Source of the DNA: Hyphomicrobiales bacterium | GTDB lineage: Bacteria; Pseudomonadota; Alphaproteobacteria; Rhizobiales; Beijerinckiaceae | DNA length: 6,338 nt | Direction: 5' to 3' | Assembly: GCA_027489835.1 (NCBI GenBank) | Contig: JAIXZF010000254.1 | Location: 1-6,338, forward strand | In this document: positions 5,626-6,338 of the stretch, one piece after another | Layout of the letters: each line of letters opens with the position of its first letter | How positions within the stretch are numbered: position 1 is the first letter of the stretch | Position numbers and translations under genes: made by a program | Notes under the pieces: model-generated | The model's database searches: none | The model's input: only the letters and a program-made list of their open reading frames with translations | What the model was told of the DNA's origin: nothing

Positions 5626-6338
5626 ATGCCTAACGGCAGCATCATTGTTGCGGACGACGACGCGGCGATCAGGACGGTGCTCAATCAGGCCCTGTCGCGC
5701 GCCGGCTACGAAGTCCGCGCCACGGGGCAGGCCTCGACGCTGTGGACCTGGGCCGCGCAGGGCCTGGGCGACCTCATCATCACCGACGTCGTCATGCCCG
5801 ATGGCAACGCCTTCGACATGCTGCCACGCATCAAGCGCGTCAGGCCGGACGTTCCGATCATCGTGATGAGCGCACAGAACACGTTCATGACGGCCATCCG
5901 TGCATCCGAACGCGGCGCTTACGAATACCTGCCCAAGCCCTTCGATCTGAAGGAACTTGTGGCAATCGTCGGGCGCGCGCTGTCGCGGCCGCGCGGCGAG
6001 ATGTCGGGCAATCAGAGCCCCGAGGCCGAGGAAATCCCGCTGGTCGGGCGCTCGGCCGCCATGCAGGAAATCTACCGCGCCCTGGCGCGCCTGATGCCGA
6101 TCGACCTGACGGTTATGATCAACGGCGAGTCGGGCACGGGCAAGGAGCTCGTGGCGCGCGCCCTCCATGATTATGGCAAGCGCCGGACCGGCCCCTTCGT
6201 CGCGGTCAACATGGCGGCGATCCCGCGCGACCTGATCGAATCCGAGCTGTTCGGGCACGAGAAGGGCGCCTTCACCGGCGCGCTCCAGCGCAGCGCCGGC
6301 CGCTTCGAGCAGGCCGAGGGCGGCACGCTCTTCCTCGA
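5626..6338 (+). CDS. ntrC: Nitrogen response regulator NtrC (GlnG), 3' end missing
   Basis: The first 237 codons of an NtrC-family sigma-54 activator are visible, about half of the usual 470-490 residues; the frame runs off the window. Residues about 4-120 are the receiver: acidic pocket DDD (10-12), phospho-acceptor Asp54 in ITDVVMPDG, Ser82 in MSAQNTF and Lys104 in YLPKPFD. A short linker (about 121-137) leads to the AAA+ domain from LVGRSAAMQ (139-147), with Walker A GESGTGKE (167-174) and the sigma-54-contacting loop GAFTGA (214-219) intact. The Walker B, sensor and Fis-type DNA-binding parts lie beyond the edge. Phosphorylated NtrC oligomerises, binds upstream enhancers and hydrolyses ATP to open sigma-54 promoters of nitrogen-assimilation genes such as glnA, glnK and amtB. 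The start is supported by AGGA 7 nt upstream. Adjacent ntrB is its cognate kinase. The motif match and gene order make NtrC rather than NtrX or another family member a firm call. Confidence 0.97.
   Translation, partial: MPNGSIIVADDDAAIRTVLNQALSRAGYEVRATGQASTLWTWAAQGLGDLIITDVVMPDGNAFDMLPRIKRVRPDVPIIVMSAQNTFMTAIRASERGAYEYLPKPFDLKELVAIVGRALSRPRGEMSGNQSPEAEEIPLVGRSAAMQEIYRALARLMPIDLTVMINGESGTGKELVARALHDYGKRRTGPFVAVNMAAIPRDLIESELFGHEKGAFTGALQRSAGRFEQAEGGTLFL

Noticed and set aside
5290..6258. 322-codon minus-strand frame opposite ntrB and ntrC
   Set aside because: Shadow of ntrB/ntrC with strongly skewed composition and no family motif; the plus-strand NtrC receiver and AAA+ motifs are unambiguous.

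Overview
This GC-rich window looks like a chromosomal core region of an alphaproteobacterium, most likely of the order Hyphomicrobiales (Rhizobiales). The assignment rests on three things: the dusB(nifR3)-ntrB-ntrC gene order, a fused bifunctional IspDF followed by a short CinA, and NtrB/NtrC sequences that resemble the rhizobial type. I cannot support a genus from the sequence alone. Coding density is very high, and I see no RNA gene, mobile element, CRISPR array or attachment site.

Layout. (1) Positions 1-1580, plus strand: the 3' part of a multi-helix membrane protein fused to a spermidine-synthase-like (class I methyltransferase fold) domain. Its 5' end lies outside the window. (2) Positions 1546-2052, minus strand: a short CinA-family nicotinamide-nucleotide amidase. 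Its 3' end overlaps the first gene tail to tail by 35 bp. (3) Positions 2042-3262, minus strand: IspDF, carrying two steps of the MEP isoprenoid pathway. It overlaps cinA by 11 bp, so the two are probably one translationally coupled operon. (4) Positions 3263-3375: the only divergent intergenic region, with candidate promoters in both directions and a cluster of GCAC/GTGC motifs. (5) Positions 3376-4404, plus strand: DusB, a tRNA-dihydrouridine synthase. (6) Positions 4423-5541, plus strand: NtrB, the nitrogen-sensing histidine kinase/phosphatase. (7) Positions 5626-6338, plus strand: the first 237 codons of NtrC, the sigma-54 activator and cognate response regulator, cut by the window end.

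How the genes work together. NtrB and NtrC form the two-component system that reads nitrogen status through PII proteins and switches on sigma-54 promoters. Its co-transcription behind dusB is a conserved alphaproteobacterial arrangement with no obvious biochemical link. The leftward operon supplies isoprenoid precursors (IspDF) and salvages nicotinamide mononucleotide (CinA/PncC).

I found no previously undescribed system. The points most worth a second look are regulatory: apparently SD-less, possibly leaderless starts on both sides of the divergent promoter region; NtrC-like half-sites there; an AT-rich promoter-like patch inside ntrB that resembles the proposed dusB promoter; and a small GNRA-loop hairpin just after the ntrB stop. 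All of these are hand-read and tentative.
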